Source of the DNA: Pirellula sp.
GTDB taxonomy: Bacteria; Planctomycetota; Planctomycetia; Pirellulales; Pirellulaceae
Assembly: GCA_021300155.1 (NCBI GenBank)
Contig: JAJTID010000078.1
Location: forward strand, 1-55,274
DNA length: 55,274 bases
Direction: 5' to 3'
Shown one piece after another: positions 7,963 through 16,725 of the stretch. The translations under genes and the position numbers were made by a program. The notes under the pieces were generated by a model, which was not told the origin of the DNA, ran no database searches, and saw only the letters and a program-made list of their open reading frames with translations. Positions within the stretch are counted from its first letter, which is position 1; every line of letters begins with the position of its first letter.

Positions 7963-8910
7963 CTATAGACGTGCAATGAGTCCGAGATAACCAACAATCG
8001 AGGCAGGAATTAGAGAATCCGTGACATCCCAAACGCCTCCAAGGCCTGGAAGGGAATTGCCGCTATCCTTGGCTCCTACACTCCGCTTGACCATCGACTC
8101 TAGTAAATCCCCGATAAGCCCTATCACCGTTAACATCGCACCCAACAATGCAGGCCCCCAGATGTAGGGCCCGGCGGCAACTCCGAGACGAGGCAGCACC
8201 GCACGAAATGCTACGTAGGCCACGATAATCGAAAACACAAATCCGCCAACGAGTCCTTCTACTGTCTTCCCTGGGGAAATGGCAGGTGCAAGTTTGGTTC
8301 GACCGAAGAGCTTGCCAGAAAAGTAAGCTCCAGTGTCTGCAAACTTGGTTACAGCAACTAACGCAATCAGCTCATACAATCCGCTTTCTTGTCCACGCAT
8401 TCGGATGACATGCCACAATGATAACCCGCCAACAACATAGCAGATCACGATAGAGGACAGCAGCCAAGCCAACGTAGTTCGCTCGTGTTCACGTTTTTTT
8501 TCGTCCTCGGATGCGTCTCCAGAAGTTGGCACACTCGATCTTCCGAAAACAGAAAGCGCATGTGCGCCGCCGAGTCCGACCCCTGTCATCACGCCCATCC
8601 ATATCCAACCCAAACGACCGACAGCGCAGTCGGCTGGATAGTCTTGGTGCGTAATGAGGCTATACCAAAGCGGGAACAACGCAACAGCGACGGAGATCAG
8701 GGCATGCCAAGTGACCATGCCCGGCTGGATCGACCATTTCCGCTTGAGAAGAGTTGAGAACTCCCAAACAGTGCCGAGCGAGAAGAAAATGAGCAACGGA
8801 ACTGTCCACAATCCTGCTTGGCCGCGCACATCATCTTTCAAATCCAAGAAGATGAGTCCGAGCGAAACGGCAATCAGTATGGTTGCGGATAGTAGTCGAC
8901 GTGAAAGCAC
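7963..8910 (-). CDS. cdsA: Phosphatidate cytidylyltransferase
   Basis: CdsA makes CDP-diacylglycerol from phosphatidate and CTP at the cytoplasmic membrane, the entry point to phospholipid synthesis. The 315-residue protein has about eight hydrophobic helices and the CDP-DAG synthase signature near its end: SMVKRSVGAKDSGNSLPGLG followed by GVWDVTDSL. Compared with the textbook signature (PGHGG, DRxD) the His is Leu and the Arg-x is Val-Thr, while the Lys, Asp and final Asp are kept. The start is a GTG at 8910. It sits 36 bases after ychF in the same direction. Confidence 0.92.
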   Translation of the reverse strand: MLSRRLLSATILIAVSLGLIFLDLKDDVRGQAGLWTVPLLIFFSLGTVWEFSTLLKRKWSIQPGMVTWHALISVAVALFPLWYSLITHQDYPADCAVGRLGWIWMGVMTGVGLGGAHALSVFGRSSVPTSGDASEDEKKREHERTTLAWLLSSIVICYVVGGLSLWHVIRMRGQESGLYELIALVAVTKFADTGAYFSGKLFGRTKLAPAISPGKTVEGLVGGFVFSIIVAYVAFRAVLPRLGVAAGPYIWGPALLGAMLTVIGLIGDLLESMVKRSVGAKDSGNSLPGLGGVWDVTDSLIPASIVGYLGLIARL

Positions 8911-8945
8911 GTGTCGGAGTCCTGGCTAGACGTGAAAATGCTCAA

Positions 8946-10040
8946 CTAGACGTTAAACAGGAAGTGGCAAATGTCACCATCTTGCATGACGTACGTCTTC
9001 CCTTCGGTACGAAGTTTACCCGCCGAGCGAATTTCCTTTTCTGTTTTGTATTGTTCCAGATCTGCAAGCTGATACACTTCAGCGCGAATAAAGCCACGTT
9101 CAAAATCGGTGTGAATGACACCGGCAGCTTGCGGGGCCGTCGCACCGATAGGAATGGTCCACGCTCGAACTTCTTTTTCGCCAGCCGTGAAGTAGCTTTG
9201 CAGCCCCAGCGTCTGATACGCTTTCTGTGCAACAATTTGTAATGCAGGCTGAGCCAATCCAACAGCCGCCAGCATTTCACTGCGATCAGGTTCGTCGAGT
9301 TCGGCGATTTCCGCTTCGAGTTTTGCGCAAACAGGAACCACTTGTGCCCCGACTTTTTCTGCAAACTCACGTATTTTGGCGACGGATTCGCTTTTCCCTT
9401 CCAAATCGTTTTCGTCTACATTGGCGATGTACAAAATCGGCTTGGCGGTCATGAGCCCGTAGCTGGAGATCGATTTCGCTTCAGCTTCATCGAGCTTGAG
9501 TTTGCGAAGTGGTTGTTCACTTTTGATGAGATGGTCCAAGCAATGTTGGATGGCGGCGACTCGCAGCTTTGCTTCTTTGTCGCCAGTTCTGGAGGCTCGT
9601 TCGGCCTTTGGCAATGCCCCCTCGAGCGTCTCAATGTCCGCGAACATCAACTCCATCTCGATCGTCTCAATGTCAGCCAGCGGATCTACTTTGCCACCGA
9701 CATGGATCACGTCTGGGTCGGTAAAGCAGCGGACGACCTGCAAGATGGCATCCACTTCGCGGATATGACTAAGGAATTTGTTACCAAGACCCTGACCTTC
9801 GCTAGCCCCTTTGACAATCCCTGCGATGTCCACCAGTTTCAAGATCGCGGGGATCACTTTCTGCGGAACAATGTACTTGGTAATACGGGTCAATCGATCG
9901 TCCGGAACGCTGATGATTCCCTCGTTCGGTTCGATCGTGCAAAAAGGGTAATTCGCCGCTTGTGCGTTGCCGGCACCAGTCAATGCATTGAACAGCGTGC
10001 TCTTGCCGACGTTTGGTAATCCTACAATTCCTGCTTCCAT
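8946..10040 (-). CDS. ychF: Ribosome-associated P-loop NTPase YchF
   Basis: The 364-residue protein is a full-length YchF/Obg-like ATPase. The P-loop is at the N-terminus ([16 protein letters not shown]), followed by the switch region ending in [20 protein letters not shown] and the nucleotide-specificity segment near [10 protein letters not shown]. The C-terminal TGS domain begins around residue 280 ([14 protein letters not shown]) and ends the protein with [15 protein letters not shown], the family's usual finish. YchF prefers ATP, binds ribosomes and affects stress responses. It lies between lysS and cdsA on the minus strand. Confidence 0.96.
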   Translation of the reverse strand: MEAGIVGLPNVGKSTLFNALTGAGNAQAANYPFCTIEPNEGIISVPDDRLTRITKYIVPQKVIPAILKLVDIAGIVKGASEGQGLGNKFLSHIREVDAILQVVRCFTDPDVIHVGGKVDPLADIETIEMELMFADIETLEGALPKAERASRTGDKEAKLRVAAIQHCLDHLIKSEQPLRKLKLDEAEAKSISSYGLMTAKPILYIANVDENDLEGKSESVAKIREFAEKVGAQVVPVCAKLEAEIAELDEPDRSEMLAAVGLAQPALQIVAQKAYQTLGLQSYFTAGEKEVRAWTIPIGATAPQAAGVIHTDFERGFIRAEVYQLADLEQYKTEKEIRSAGKLRTEGKTYVMQDGDICHFLFNV

Positions 10041-10109
10041 CGTGACTTTGATTCTTAGGGGTTGGCGTTCGGTGAGGGTGTTAGAAAGGCTAGAAGTTCC
10101 TAGTATCGA

Positions 10110-11699
10110 TTAAGTCACTTCGTGTCTCAACAGTGGGAAAAGAATCACGTCGCGAATGCTCTTGGCGTTGGTGATCAGCATGATGAGTCGATCGATTCCG
10201 ATGCCGAGTCCGCCAGCGGGAGGCATACCGTATCGCAACGCGCGAACAAAGTCGTGGTCCATTTTCGCCATCGAGTCTTCTTCCGCCATTCCATCGAGTT
10301 GCGTTTTGAACAATTGTTCTTGCAAGATCGGATCGTTGAGTTCCGTGTAAGCGTTGGCCAGTTCCATACCATGAATAAAGAGCTCAAAGCGTTCTGCGAT
10401 CTCTGGATTGCCTGTTTTTCGCTTGGTCAACGGGCAGATACTGGCTGGATAATCGATAACGAAGATCGGTCCGATGAGTGAGTCCTCTACCTTTTCTTCG
10501 AAGACCTCGCTCTTGACGACGTCTGGGTGCTTTCCGTCTGGGTTCAAACCAAGTTTGCGAGCTAGGTTTGCGATCCCTTCGACATCGGTCGCCTTGAGAC
10601 CTGTATGCTCTTCGAAGAGGTCACTGTAGGTTCGTCGCTGGAACGGGGGAGTGAAGTTGATCGCAAGATCGCCCCATTGCAGTTTGTAACCTTGGCCCGT
10701 CGCTTCGATGGCTTCAACAATGATCTGTTGAGTCAAGTCCATCATCGTTTCATAGTTTGCATACGCCCAGTAGAGTTCGATCATTGTGAACTCGGGATTG
10801 TGCTTTGGGCTGATCCCTTCGTTGCGATAGACGCGACCCATCTCGTAAACACGTTCGATGCCACCCACCATCAGTCGCTTGAGGTGAAGCTCCAAAGCGA
10901 TCCGGAGATAGAGTTGCATGTCCAACGCATTGTGGTGTGTGACGAACGGTCGAGCTGCGGCACCTCCGGCGATGGTGTGCAATGTCGGGCCTTCGACTTC
11001 AACAAAGCTATGCTTAGCCAAAGTCGAACGGATCGAATGAATAATCTTCGTCCGCTTTAGGAATCGGTCCAACGACTCGGGGTTGTAGGTCAAATCGACA
11101 TACCGCATGCGTTGACGCAATTCGGGGTCTTGAAGCCCAGCATGTTTTTCTGGTGGTGGCTCTAGTGTCTTGGTCATGAAGTGTAGCTTGGTCGCAAACA
11201 CGGTTAGTTCGCCGGTGTTTGTCCGCCCGAGCCGACCATCGACGCCGACCAAATCACCAAAATCGAGCAGTTTGACAAGCTCCATGTCTTCGTCGCTAAC
11301 TTGGCCCTTGGCGATCAATACTTGAACATCACCCGTCCAGTCGCGGATGTTCAAGAAATAGAGTTTGCCTGCGGATCGCAGCAGCATGATTCGACCGGCG
11401 ACTCGGACGTCTGGACCGATCTCTTCACCTACCCCTTGGGTGGCTTTCCAAGCTTTGTAATCAACAGGTTGACCGTTGGCGATGGCCGCCTCGAATTCAG
11501 GAAGCGCGACAAGTGTCCCGTCCTCTCTCTTGAATTGAACGCTGTCGGCGAGCGATCGAACATCGCGAATGAAATGCCGGTTATCGAAACGTTGCCCCCA
11601 CGGATCGAGCCCGCGGCCTTCGATTTTTTGGAGTTTTTCCAGACGAGCTGCCTGATGAACTCCTAAACCGGTGTTGTCTTGATCGCGAGAATCAGCCAT
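10110..11699 (-). CDS. lysS: Lysyl-tRNA synthetase, class II
   Basis: LysS charges tRNA-Lys in the cytoplasm. With the ATG at 11699 (MADSRDQDNTG) the protein is 529 residues, close to the family norm; the frame extends to 11849 but that would overlap the divergent receiver gene. An OB-fold anticodon-binding domain (about residues 70-190) precedes the class II core: motif 1 around FVEVEGPTLHTIAGGAAARP, motif 2 at YRNEGISPKHNPEFTMIE and motif 3 near the end (PPAGGLGIGIDRLIML). It is the first gene of the lysS-ychF-cdsA-phoH-pgpH run. A tRNA-Lys gene lies at the other end of the window. Confidence 0.96.
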   Translation of the reverse strand: MADSRDQDNTGLGVHQAARLEKLQKIEGRGLDPWGQRFDNRHFIRDVRSLADSVQFKREDGTLVALPEFEAAIANGQPVDYKAWKATQGVGEEIGPDVRVAGRIMLLRSAGKLYFLNIRDWTGDVQVLIAKGQVSDEDMELVKLLDFGDLVGVDGRLGRTNTGELTVFATKLHFMTKTLEPPPEKHAGLQDPELRQRMRYVDLTYNPESLDRFLKRTKIIHSIRSTLAKHSFVEVEGPTLHTIAGGAAARPFVTHHNALDMQLYLRIALELHLKRLMVGGIERVYEMGRVYRNEGISPKHNPEFTMIELYWAYANYETMMDLTQQIIVEAIEATGQGYKLQWGDLAINFTPPFQRRTYSDLFEEHTGLKATDVEGIANLARKLGLNPDGKHPDVVKSEVFEEKVEDSLIGPIFVIDYPASICPLTKRKTGNPEIAERFELFIHGMELANAYTELNDPILQEQLFKTQLDGMAEEDSMAKMDHDFVRALRYGMPPAGGLGIGIDRLIMLITNAKSIRDVILFPLLRHEVT

Positions 11700-11837
11700 G
11701 TTGGAAACTTGGGTTAGTGCTGTTTGGGAGCCGAACCGCATTGTAAGGATTCGGCCAAAGGGAAATCGTCTCAGAGCCAAAGAGCCGCAAAACGGTCTAG
11801 GGTGAACTGGAAAAGGTGCAAATTGTAGGGAAAAGCC

Positions 11838-12293
11838 ATGGAAAACCAAGCTGTGAAACCGCCAATGATACTTATTCTCGAAAGCGACCCACTTTTGCTG
11901 ACGGGAATGGCTGCAATTCTGGATAAGCAGGGGTATCGATGCTTCTTGGCTCGAAATCTCGACGTCGCCAAGCAGGCGACTGCAACCATCGCATTCGATT
12001 TAATCCTCTATTCTTTCGCCGAAGATGTACTTGAGGCTGCCAGCGGAGCCTCGGAACTTCGCAATACGACCAAATCCAAGGAGACGCCGGTCCTCTTTTT
12101 GGCTGACCGGTTGGAGGCGAATTGGATCGAGCCATTGAACTTGGCAGGCGGTGTTTATTGTTTGCCGAAACCGTTTGAGCCCGAAGTACTTCTTGATCTT
12201 GTCGAAAGAGCGTTCTGCTTGCCTCATTTGGCCGTTGCCAAAGTCGCACCGCCCAAGCCACACTATTCGAACGAGTGGGTTCGGTTGACCTGA
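11838..12293 (+). CDS. Receiver-domain-like protein lacking the phospho-acceptor
   Basis: The 151-residue protein has the length and pattern of a stand-alone response-regulator receiver: a first strand ending in acidic residues (ILILESDPLLLTGMAAIL), a third strand DLILYSF, and the conserved Lys in YCLPKPFEPEVLLDLVERAF. The residue that should be the phosphorylated Asp is Ser59 in this alignment, and the Thr/Ser of the switch is replaced (LFLAD). It is therefore probably not phosphorylated in the usual way and may act as a fixed-state binding module. It is divergent from lysS with a short gap and has no kinase next to it. Confidence 0.7.
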   Translation: MENQAVKPPMILILESDPLLLTGMAAILDKQGYRCFLARNLDVAKQATATIAFDLILYSFAEDVLEAASGASELRNTTKSKETPVLFLADRLEANWIEPLNLAGGVYCLPKPFEPEVLLDLVERAFCLPHLAVAKVAPPKPHYSNEWVRLT

Positions 12294-12454
12294 GGAAGTC
12301 GGGGACTCCCAACCCGAAGCGTAATCGAAGGATTCTGTAGGATTCTCCATCCCTCGCGCACGCGTTGGGTTGAGATGGTAGGATCTGACTCGATACGTCT
12401 CATTCTTGCCTCAATCAATTCATTTGCATCTCAATCAATGGTAGGTACGAAAAC

Positions 12455-13021
12455 GTGGAATTGCAGCGAAGTCAATCGCTCGAACTGATGCACAATTACG
12501 TCATGTCCGATTCGCTTCGAAAGCACATGCTTGCAGTCGAAGCGGCGATGCGTTGGTACGCCAAGAAATTCAACGAAGACGAAGAAAAATGGGGAATCGT
12601 CGGCCTGCTGCATGACTTTGATTACGAACGATGGCCCAATCCGCCCGACCATCCGCTCCAAGGATCGAAGATTCTGCGCGAACATCATTATCCGGAAGAC
12701 ATTATCTATTCCATTTTGTCTCATGCAGATTACTTGCTCGAGGACTATCCGCGTATCCATTTGATGGACAAAGCACTGTATGCGTGCGATGAGTTGTGTG
12801 GGTTCCTCGTCGCATGCGCGTTGGTTCGCCCCGATCGTCTAGAAGGACTGGAAGCGAAGAGCGTCCGCAAGAAGCTGAAGAATTTGAGCTTCGCAGCCGC
12901 TATCCACCGAGATGACATCGCTCGGGGCGCGCGAGAACTCGGCTTGGAATTGGACGAACACATCACAAATTGCATCGCAGCTCTTCAAGTGATTCAAGAT
13001 TCTCTGTTCCATGGTTCCTGA
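12455..13021 (+). CDS. HD-domain phosphohydrolase
   Basis: The 188-residue protein has an HD metal-dependent hydrolase core. A first His lies in LRKHMLAVEAAM (about residue 28), the His-Asp pair in GLLHDFDYERWPNPPDHP, a further His in HHYPEDIIYSILSHADYL, and the late Asp in YACDELCGFLVACALV. This pattern is typical of small bacterial HD proteins of unknown substrate that act on nucleotides or phosphate esters. The start is a GTG at 12455, chosen because the residues before the first conserved His match family N-termini; an ATG at 12488 would cut into it. Substrate unknown. Confidence 0.85.
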   Translation: MELQRSQSLELMHNYVMSDSLRKHMLAVEAAMRWYAKKFNEDEEKWGIVGLLHDFDYERWPNPPDHPLQGSKILREHHYPEDIIYSILSHADYLLEDYPRIHLMDKALYACDELCGFLVACALVRPDRLEGLEAKSVRKKLKNLSFAAAIHRDDIARGARELGLELDEHITNCIAALQVIQDSLFHGS

Positions 13022-13256
13022 TTCTCTTGTCGGGCTATTGCGTACCGCCCTATTTTGGCTGAAACCTCGCCTGCTCTATGAGCTTGCCATGTGAATGTTG
13101 TGAGCTAGGTTTCACCGGGATTGGGACTTGTTAGCGGTGCAGATTTCGGTCTACTTTCTGAATTCTGTCCAATCGTGAGAAGCTTGTGATGTAAGATCTA
13201 GTCTATTGGAAGCGAAACGACTCGCGACCCATCCCTCTTCAATTGGAAATCCAATC

Positions 13257-13904
13257 GTGCGCCGACAACTCGTCTTGTTCTGTACTGCACTATTCTTGGG
13301 AAATGGTATAAGCGGTTCGACCCAATCACAGACTCAGTCATCAACCACTACTGCTGCCATTGGTTCTGGATCGAAACTGAGTTCCGATCCGATAACGATT
13401 GCGATACAGAAAGTAGTTGTAGCCTCTGTTGTTGCCTTCAATAAGCGAGATGCACAAGCCTCTGCAGCATTCTGGACGAAAGATGGCGAATACGTGGATG
13501 AGTCTGGGCAGGCTGTTGCGATCGAAGCCTACTTCACCGAAATCTTCACGGCGCGCCCAGAATCAAAATTGCAACTTGCCACCGATTCAATACGTTTGCG
13601 GACTGACAGTGTGGCTATTGAAGATGGGCCGTCGATTGTAGAACCTTCGCCCAATGCTCCCGCCGAGGATGGGACGGTGACAATGGGTCTGCAGATGATC
13701 GGTTGGAATGCGCGTGCCAACCATATCCAATCTTGGAACTTCGCACCGGATGGTGGTCATGCGATCGATGTGTCGAACGAAATTACACCAATTGGGGCGT
13801 GTATGGTACTGCGTGGCATGTTCAGTACCCAAGTGCTTGGGCGCAACACGTTGGACCACCTATGCGGCGACGAAGCAAAATCAAGTCGTCCAAGGTTCCG
13901 TTGA
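13257..13904 (+). pseudogene. NTF2-like (DUF4440/SnoaL) secreted protein, internally deleted
   Basis: A GTG at 13257 opens a signal peptide (VRRQLVLFCTALFLGNGISG) and an NTF2-like domain (VVASVVAFNKRDAQASAAFW, then KDGEYVDESGQ). Compared with the intact paralog at 18169-19077, the sequence jumps from the end of the first NTF2 unit (AIEDGPSIVEPS) almost directly to the motif IGWN...SWNFAPDGG, which in the paralog lies about 80 residues further on. After that motif the frame no longer resembles the family and ends at 13904. I infer an internal deletion plus loss of the C-terminus, so a non-functional or altered remnant. A short exported NTF2 protein cannot be excluded. Confidence 0.6.
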
Positions 13905-14082
13905 CAAGCAAACGCAGCGAGTTGCTTTCACGATTAGTGAGAACAAGACACACATCATCGAAACAGGACTCTATAACTTAACGAAAGAATAGACGCTTTT
14001 CATGTAGAATATAGGCAAGGAAGGTGACGAACAATGGCTGCTTGTACGATTGAAAAATCCAGAAGCAACAGCCGGATGGTGA
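13861..14082 (+). pseudogene. C-terminal remnant of a planctomycete-type protein, two in-frame stops
   Basis: In a frame different from the NTF2-like remnant, the DNA reads TKQNQVVQGSVDKQTQRVAF, then HIIETGLYNLTKE, a TAG at 13990, six residues with a second TAG at 14005, and then GDEQWLLVRLKNPEATAGW to a TGA at 14080. The clean continuation of one frame across two stops, with a sensible protein pattern on both sides, marks a decayed gene. I do not recognise the family with certainty. It sits between the NTF2-like remnant and the sulfatase. Confidence 0.5.
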
Positions 14083-14259
14083 AAGCTCTGATTGCAAGTT
14101 AACCAATATGTGGAGATCATCGGGGCTCAACTGCCACTGTTTATCTTCGCCAACCAGCGTGTTTACGTTAGCAAGTTTAAATTTGGTCGTTTTTATGTTG
14201 CTCCTTAGGAGTTGTTTGGGTTCGATATCCTCATTAAATTTACAATTCAAGGTAACACG

Positions 14260-16584
14260 ATGAAATTCCTCGTCACATTCGCCGCAGTATTTTGCCTCAA
14301 TAGCATCACTGCAACCGCTTCGTATGGGCAAACGCAACTGCCCCAACCCGATCCTGCTTTCAAAGGCAAGATCGGCGAGACATACAAAGACTCGACACCA
14401 AGCTATCCGATGCCGGTCAAGGCCGCCAAAGGAAGTCCGAACGTGCTGCTCATTTTGCTCGATGACGTTGGTTTTGGTATGTGTTCAACATACGGCGGGC
14501 CCGTACCGACTCCGCACCTAGACAAACTTGCGAGCAATGGTCTCAAGTACAACCGTTTCCATACAACGGCGCTTTGTAGCCCAACGCGAGGGGCATTGCT
14601 TGCTGGTCGAAATCATCACACGATTGCGACGGGTGTCATTATCGAGATGGGCACTGGTTACCCTGGTTACACAGGAGTTATTCCCAAAAGTACCGCACTT
14701 GTATCGCAGATGTTGCGAGACAACGGATATGCGACGGGGATGTTCGGCAAATGGCACAATACGCCCGAGCCCGATATCAGCCCCGCTGGTCCATTCGACC
14801 GCTGGCCGACTGGACTTGGGTTTGATTATTTTTACGGGTTCAACCAAGGTGAAACACATCAATACTATCCAGTCATCTATCGCAATACTTCGTGGGTACC
14901 TCAACCTAAATCGCCGGAACAAGGCTACCATTTCACGGCTGACATGACGGACGAGGCGATCGCGTGGACACGCAATATCCGTGCAGCCGATCCGGATAAA
15001 CCTTGGTTCAATTACTTCAGTACTTCGGGTATTCATGCACCGCACCATCCCCCGAAAGAATGGCTCTCCAAGTACATTGGCAAGTTCGATCATGGCTGGG
15101 ACAAACAACGCGAATTGACGCACGCAAAACAGATCGAAATAGGGATTGTCCCAAAAGGTACGAAGCTGACAGCTCGACCGAAGGAGGTTCCGGCATGGGA
15201 TAGTCAATCGGCCGACGCGAAAAAGGTTTATTCGCGCTTGATGGAGAACTATGCCGCGTATATGGCTTACACCGACCATGAGATCGGACGATTGTTAGAT
15301 AGCCTTCGCGAGTCAGGTGAGCTCGACAATACGTTGGTGATGTACATCGTTGGTGACAATGGAGCGAGTGCGGAAGGTGGATTGGAAGGGACATTTAGTG
15401 AGATCGCGAGTTTGCTCGGCGTACAACTTGGTCTAGAGAGTTCGTTGAAGCGAATCGACGAGATCGGCGGACCAACGAGTGAACCGCACGTACCTGTCGG
15501 ATGGGCATGGGCGATGAACGCTCCGTTCCAGTGGACCAAGCAAGTCGCTAGCCACTTCGGTGGGACTCGCAATCCGATGGTCATTCACTGGCCAAAGGGA
15601 ATCAAGGCAAAAGGCGAGCTTCGTAACCAGTTTCATCATGTTATCGACGTAGTACCAACCATCCTCGAGGCTTGCATGATCCCAGAGCCCAAAGTGGTAA
15701 ACGGAATTGCTCAGAAACCGATTGAGGGCGTATCGATGCTTTACTCCTTTGATGACAATAAGGCCAGGGATAGGAGAACAACTCAGTACTTCGAATTGGC
15801 CACGAATCGGGCGATTTATCACGATGGTTGGGTAGCGTGCAGTCCCTACGGTTTGCCGTGGGAAACGGCAGGGCGTGGTGAAGGGTTCGTGACAGCTCCT
15901 TGGGAGCTTTACAATATCAATAATGACTTTAGTCAAGCAGAAGATTTGGCTGCGACTAATCCCGAGAAGCTTAGGGAGTTGAAAGCTAAATTCTTAGAAG
16001 AAGCCAAAAAGTACGATGTGTTTCCACTCGATTCTCGCTTCTCTGAGCGAATGGATCCGAAGTTGCGGATTGCGGGTGAACCAAAGACGAGCTGGACTTA
16101 CTTTGGAAACGCAGTTTGGCTACCTGAACCAATCGGCCCACAGTTGTTTCCTCGACCGCATACGATTACTGCTGAGCTGAGTATTCCAAAGAATGGGGCG
16201 GAAGGAGTTGTTGCGTGTGCGGGTGCATTTTCGGCCGGTTGGTCACTTTACATCAAGGATCAGAAGCCGGTATTTCGTTACACCTATTTTGATATAGCAG
16301 ATGTGACCATTCCTGGAACAGCGACTATTCCGGAGGGCAAAGCAGTTATTAAGACGGAGTTTGTCGCTGATGGCAGCAGAGAGGGAGGCGGAACTTTGAA
16401 GCTCTTCGTCAACGGCAAGCCTGCAGGCGAAGGCAGGTTAAAGCGATCTGCATTCCGCCACGGTTTAGAACCGTTCGAGATCGGGCGGGATTCGATCACG
16501 CCAGTCGATCCTGCTTATCAAAGCAGGGGATCCTATGCATTCACAGGCACGATCGAGAAGGTGCGATTCGAGTTGTCAAAGTGA
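14260..16584 (+). CDS. Exported Cys-type arylsulfatase
   Basis: The 774-residue protein is a type I sulfatase that hydrolyses sulfate esters, likely in the periplasm-like space. The ATG at 14260 gives a signal peptide (MKFLVTFAAVFCLNSITATA). Metal ligands Asp68-Asp69 lie in LLILLDDVGFG. The active-site motif is at 106-110 (CSPTR), where Cys106 would become formylglycine, so a maturase (FGE or anSME) is required elsewhere in the genome. The rest of the catalytic domain (GMFGKWHNTPE, VMYIVGDNGASAEGGLEG) is complete. Residues from about 620 form a beta-rich C-terminal domain typical of planctomycete arylsulfatases. The substrate cannot be read from sequence. It is followed by a HAD-META gene and an NTF2-like gene. 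Confidence 0.93.
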   Translation: MKFLVTFAAVFCLNSITATASYGQTQLPQPDPAFKGKIGETYKDSTPSYPMPVKAAKGSPNVLLILLDDVGFGMCSTYGGPVPTPHLDKLASNGLKYNRFHTTALCSPTRGALLAGRNHHTIATGVIIEMGTGYPGYTGVIPKSTALVSQMLRDNGYATGMFGKWHNTPEPDISPAGPFDRWPTGLGFDYFYGFNQGETHQYYPVIYRNTSWVPQPKSPEQGYHFTADMTDEAIAWTRNIRAADPDKPWFNYFSTSGIHAPHHPPKEWLSKYIGKFDHGWDKQRELTHAKQIEIGIVPKGTKLTARPKEVPAWDSQSADAKKVYSRLMENYAAYMAYTDHEIGRLLDSLRESGELDNTLVMYIVGDNGASAEGGLEGTFSEIASLLGVQLGLESSLKRIDEIGGPTSEPHVPVGWAWAMNAPFQWTKQVASHFGGTRNPMVIHWPKGIKAKGELRNQFHHVIDVVPTILEACMIPEPKVVNGIAQKPIEGVSMLYSFDDNKARDRRTTQYFELATNRAIYHDGWVACSPYGLPWETAGRGEGFVTAPWELYNINNDFSQAEDLAATNPEKLRELKAKFLEEAKKYDVFPLDSRFSERMDPKLRIAGEPKTSWTYFGNAVWLPEPIGPQLFPRPHTITAELSIPKNGAEGVVACAGAFSAGWSLYIKDQKPVFRYTYFDIADVTIPGTATIPEGKAVIKTEFVADGSREGGGTLKLFVNGKPAGEGRLKRSAFRHGLEPFEIGRDSITPVDPAYQSRGSYAFTGTIEKVRFELSK

Positions 16585-16593
16585 CGTCCAAAA

Positions 16594-16659
16594 CTTCGAA
16601 CTTCGACATTCGTTGTTCGGTATTCGATTTGCCCCTCACTTTCAATCGAATAACGAATG
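16594..16659. repeat. TTCG-core heptamer repeat forming an inverted repeat
   Basis: Five contiguous 7-base units follow the sulfatase stop: CTTCGAA, CTTCGAC, ATTCGTT, GTTCGGT, ATTCGAT (16594-16628). After 15 bases the opposite arm AATCGAATAACGAATG (16644-16659) is the exact reverse complement of units 3 and 5, so the arms pair with unit 4 looped out. The structure could be a REP-like palindrome, a transcript end or a mobile mini-element. No T-run follows, so it is not a standard terminator. Confidence 0.75.
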
Positions 16660-16725
16660 TTTAACAAAGATCATGGAATAGTGAAGCCTATACTCAAAGC
16701 ATATTACTCCTGGAGCTATGTTCTA

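Noticed and set aside
13703-13981. A third frame across the NTF2-like remnant
   Set aside because: It shows no family pattern on its own; the recognisable sequences lie in the two other frames.
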